The notes under the pieces: model-generated
What the model was told of the DNA's origin: nothing
Databases searched by the model: none
Seen by the model: the letters and a program-made list of their open reading frames with translations, nothing else
Made by a program: the position numbers and the translations under genes
Shown here: positions 62,804-64,000 of the stretch, piece by piece
How the letters are laid out: each line of letters starts with the position of its first letter
How positions within the stretch are numbered: position 1 is the stretch's first letter
Assembly (NCBI RefSeq): GCF_000482865.1
Contig: NZ_AXWW01000018.1
Coordinates: 17,746-81,745, forward strand
From: Actinokineospora inagensis DSM 44258
GTDB taxonomy: Bacteria > Actinomycetota > Actinomycetes > Mycobacteriales > Pseudonocardiaceae
Length of the DNA stretch: 64,000 nucleotides
Reading direction: 5' to 3'

Positions 62804-63211
62804 TCACTTCGGGCGGGAGTCCGGGGATGAACCGACTGATCGGGCCAGCACGTCACCGATCTTGACGGTGGCGGGGAAGGCGCCCGCGGCCAACAGCAGC
62901 AGGGTCCGCCAGTCGGGGATGATCACCGAGTCGCCGCCGGGAGCCACGACGACGAAAACGAAGAACGTCGCCAGCCACGCGTACAGCGGCCCGCCCGCGA
63001 ACGCGGCCCGCGGCCGAATGCGCCCGGCCCGGACCACCAGCCACGGCAATGTCAGCCCGGCCACGACAACCGTGATCGGAAACGGAAGTTCCGCGATGTC
63101 CGGCAGCACCCGGCCATCCAGTCGGAGCGGCAGGAAGAACAGTTCGAAAATCCCGAGCACCACGCTGGCAGCCAACAACCCCGCGTAGCGGAAGCGCTCG
63201 CCAACAGTCAC
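62804..63211 (-). CDS. Hypothetical membrane protein downstream of mshB
   Basis: A 135-residue protein with about four membrane helices ('YAGLLAASVVLGIFELFFLP', 'FPITVVVAGLTLPWLVV', 'YAWLATFFVFVVV', 'TLLLLAAGAFPATVKIG'). GTG overlaps the mshB stop (GTGA), so it is coupled to it. Rv1171 holds this place in M. tuberculosis. Role unknown. Confidence 0.82.
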   Translation of the reverse strand: MTVGERFRYAGLLAASVVLGIFELFFLPLRLDGRVLPDIAELPFPITVVVAGLTLPWLVVRAGRIRPRAAFAGGPLYAWLATFFVFVVVAPGGDSVIIPDWRTLLLLAAGAFPATVKIGDVLARSVGSSPDSRPK

Positions 63212-64000
63212 CGGTCCGCGCCCGCGTGTTCGACCGGGGCGAGACCGCCGAACACATCCGACTCGACCGCGTCGGAAGAAGCTCCCCCGGCCAACACGTA
63301 ATACTCGTGCTCCACCACCGGCTGGGCGATGTTGTTCGACAGCGAATACGCGTGCGTCCCGTCCTGCCCCTGCCACACGCTCACCTGCGTCGCGTGGGCA
63401 CGCAACGCGCGCAGTTTGGCGGGCAAGTGGTCCCCGATGAACACCGAGGTCGTGATCGAGGAATCATCCACGACCGGCAATTCACCGGCCACCGGCAGGC
63501 GCCACGGAATCCCGTCGACATCGGCCAACCCGACAATCCCATCGGCGATGGCGGAAGAAGACGCGACTGTGTAGTACAACCGGGTCACCTCGGGAACCCT
63601 GGCGACCGCCGCCACCGTGATCTCGTGCGCCCGGATGTGATCCGGGTGCCCATATCCGCCGTCCGGCCCGTAGGTCACGACGACCTGTGGCCGGACTTCC
63701 CGCAGGATCTCGGTCAGCGCCGAGACCTGCGGTTCCCGGTCACCGAAAGCGAAAGCACGTGGATGCCGGTTCGCGGCCACCCCGGCCATCCCGGAGTCCC
63801 GCCAGCGGCCCATCCCGCCGAGGTACCGGTGGTCGGACACGCCGAGGGACGCGCACGCGGACCGGAGCTCACCGACCCGGTACCCGCCGAGCTGGTCGGC
63901 CTCCCCGGCCGCGAGCCGGGCCAGCGACGCCGGGATGATCTCGCCCTCCTCGCCGAGGGTGCAGGTGACCAGGGTGACCTGGACCCCGGCGGCGGCGTAG
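63208..64000 (-). CDS. mshB: Mycothiol deacetylase MshB (5' end cut by window)
   Basis: 264 codons up to the window edge. It has 'VTCTLGEEGEIIPASLARLA' and 'SDHRYLGGMGRWRDSGMAG', then 'YGPDGGYGHPDHIRAHEIT' with the zinc-binding H-x2-D-H. A zinc LmbE/PIG-L deacetylase acting on N-acetylglucosaminyl-inositol in mycothiol synthesis; related to amide hydrolase Mca. The N-terminal 'HPDDE' motif lies beyond the edge. Mycothiol points to an actinomycete. Confidence 0.93.
   Translation of the reverse strand, partial: YAAAGVQVTLVTCTLGEEGEIIPASLARLAAGEADQLGGYRVGELRSACASLGVSDHRYLGGMGRWRDSGMAGVAANRHPRAFAFGDREPQVSALTEILREVRPQVVVTYGPDGGYGHPDHIRAHEITVAAVARVPEVTRLYYTVASSSAIADGIVGLADVDGIPWRLPVAGELPVVDDSSITTSVFIGDHLPAKLRALRAHATQVSVWQGQDGTHAYSLSNNIAQPVVEHEYYVLAGGASSDAVESDVFGGLAPVEHAGADR

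Overview
The window looks like the chromosome of a high-GC actinomycete, most likely of the order Pseudonocardiales (this placement is inference). The evidence is very high GC, many GTG/TTG starts, a mycothiol gene (mshB) at the right edge, mycobacteria-like housekeeping gene order, EspG/WXG-type secretion genes and a split ethylmalonyl-CoA pathway. No insertion sequence, prophage, rRNA, intact tRNA or CRISPR array was seen.

Layout. 0-4.5 kb: beta-propeller protein, DEAD-box helicase, ferritin-like protein and DUF3107, recalling the M. tuberculosis Rv3207c-Rv3212 neighbourhood. 4.5-12 kb: RecB-type nuclease, PHP phosphoesterase, MarC, PH-domain protein, NUDIX, DUF2332, a MaoC hydratase and CorA, plus small genes. 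12.1-18.7 kb: two tandem copies of a three-gene module (WXG/PPE-like protein, 'SPVGQ' protein, EspG-like chaperone) with no secretion machinery beside them. 19-24.6 kb: a ParB-like protein, a secreted I36-type inhibitor and the trehalose importer lpqY-sugABC. 24.7-29.8 kb: general-stress protein, methylsuccinyl-CoA dehydrogenase, a zinc ribbon, a decayed ATPase gene and two HpcH/HpaI lyases. 29.9-38.8 kb: MgtE-N/CBS protein, DUF1003, enoyl-CoA hydratase, PaaX, DUF3117, leucyl aminopeptidase, GtrA, glgA, glgC and an O-methyltransferase. 39-42.8 kb: sigE, anti-sigma factor, htrA, tatB. 43.5-55.7 kb: MarR, mrp, tag, SRPBCC, DivIVA-like, GNAT, an mrr remnant, gpgS, folP-like, plsC-like, two LOG-family genes, dapE, dapD, CHAD. 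56.6-59 kb: an accessory pair (nitrilase-like and RhiA-like) plus a zinc-finger protein. 59-64 kb: dapC, ferredoxin, GNAT, a hypothetical protein, a membrane protein and mshB.

How the genes work together. dapD, dapC and dapE give three steps of the succinylase branch of diaminopimelate/lysine synthesis. glgC and glgA make alpha-glucan or maltose-1-phosphate, LpqY-SugABC takes trehalose back up, and GpgS starts methylglucose lipopolysaccharide-type synthesis. SigE, its anti-sigma factor, HtrA and TatB form an envelope-stress cluster. The MaoC hydratase, acyl-CoA dehydrogenase and two lyases match the late ethylmalonyl-CoA pathway (methylsuccinyl-CoA to glyoxylate plus propionyl-CoA). The genes from lpqY to mshB follow roughly the order of M. 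tuberculosis Rv1238-Rv1170. The WXG/EspG modules interrupt that order between sugC and corA.

Noncoding content is unusual. At least five copies of a 47-49 bp hairpin repeat, several minisatellites, a 145 bp element with 30 bp perfect terminal inverted repeats, a stop-to-stop 0.7 kb palindrome and repeated TTGTCCACA (DnaA-box-like) sites lie in intergenic gaps. Thirteen genes carry a TANNNT hexamer 6-8 bases before the start codon, which suggests leaderless transcription.
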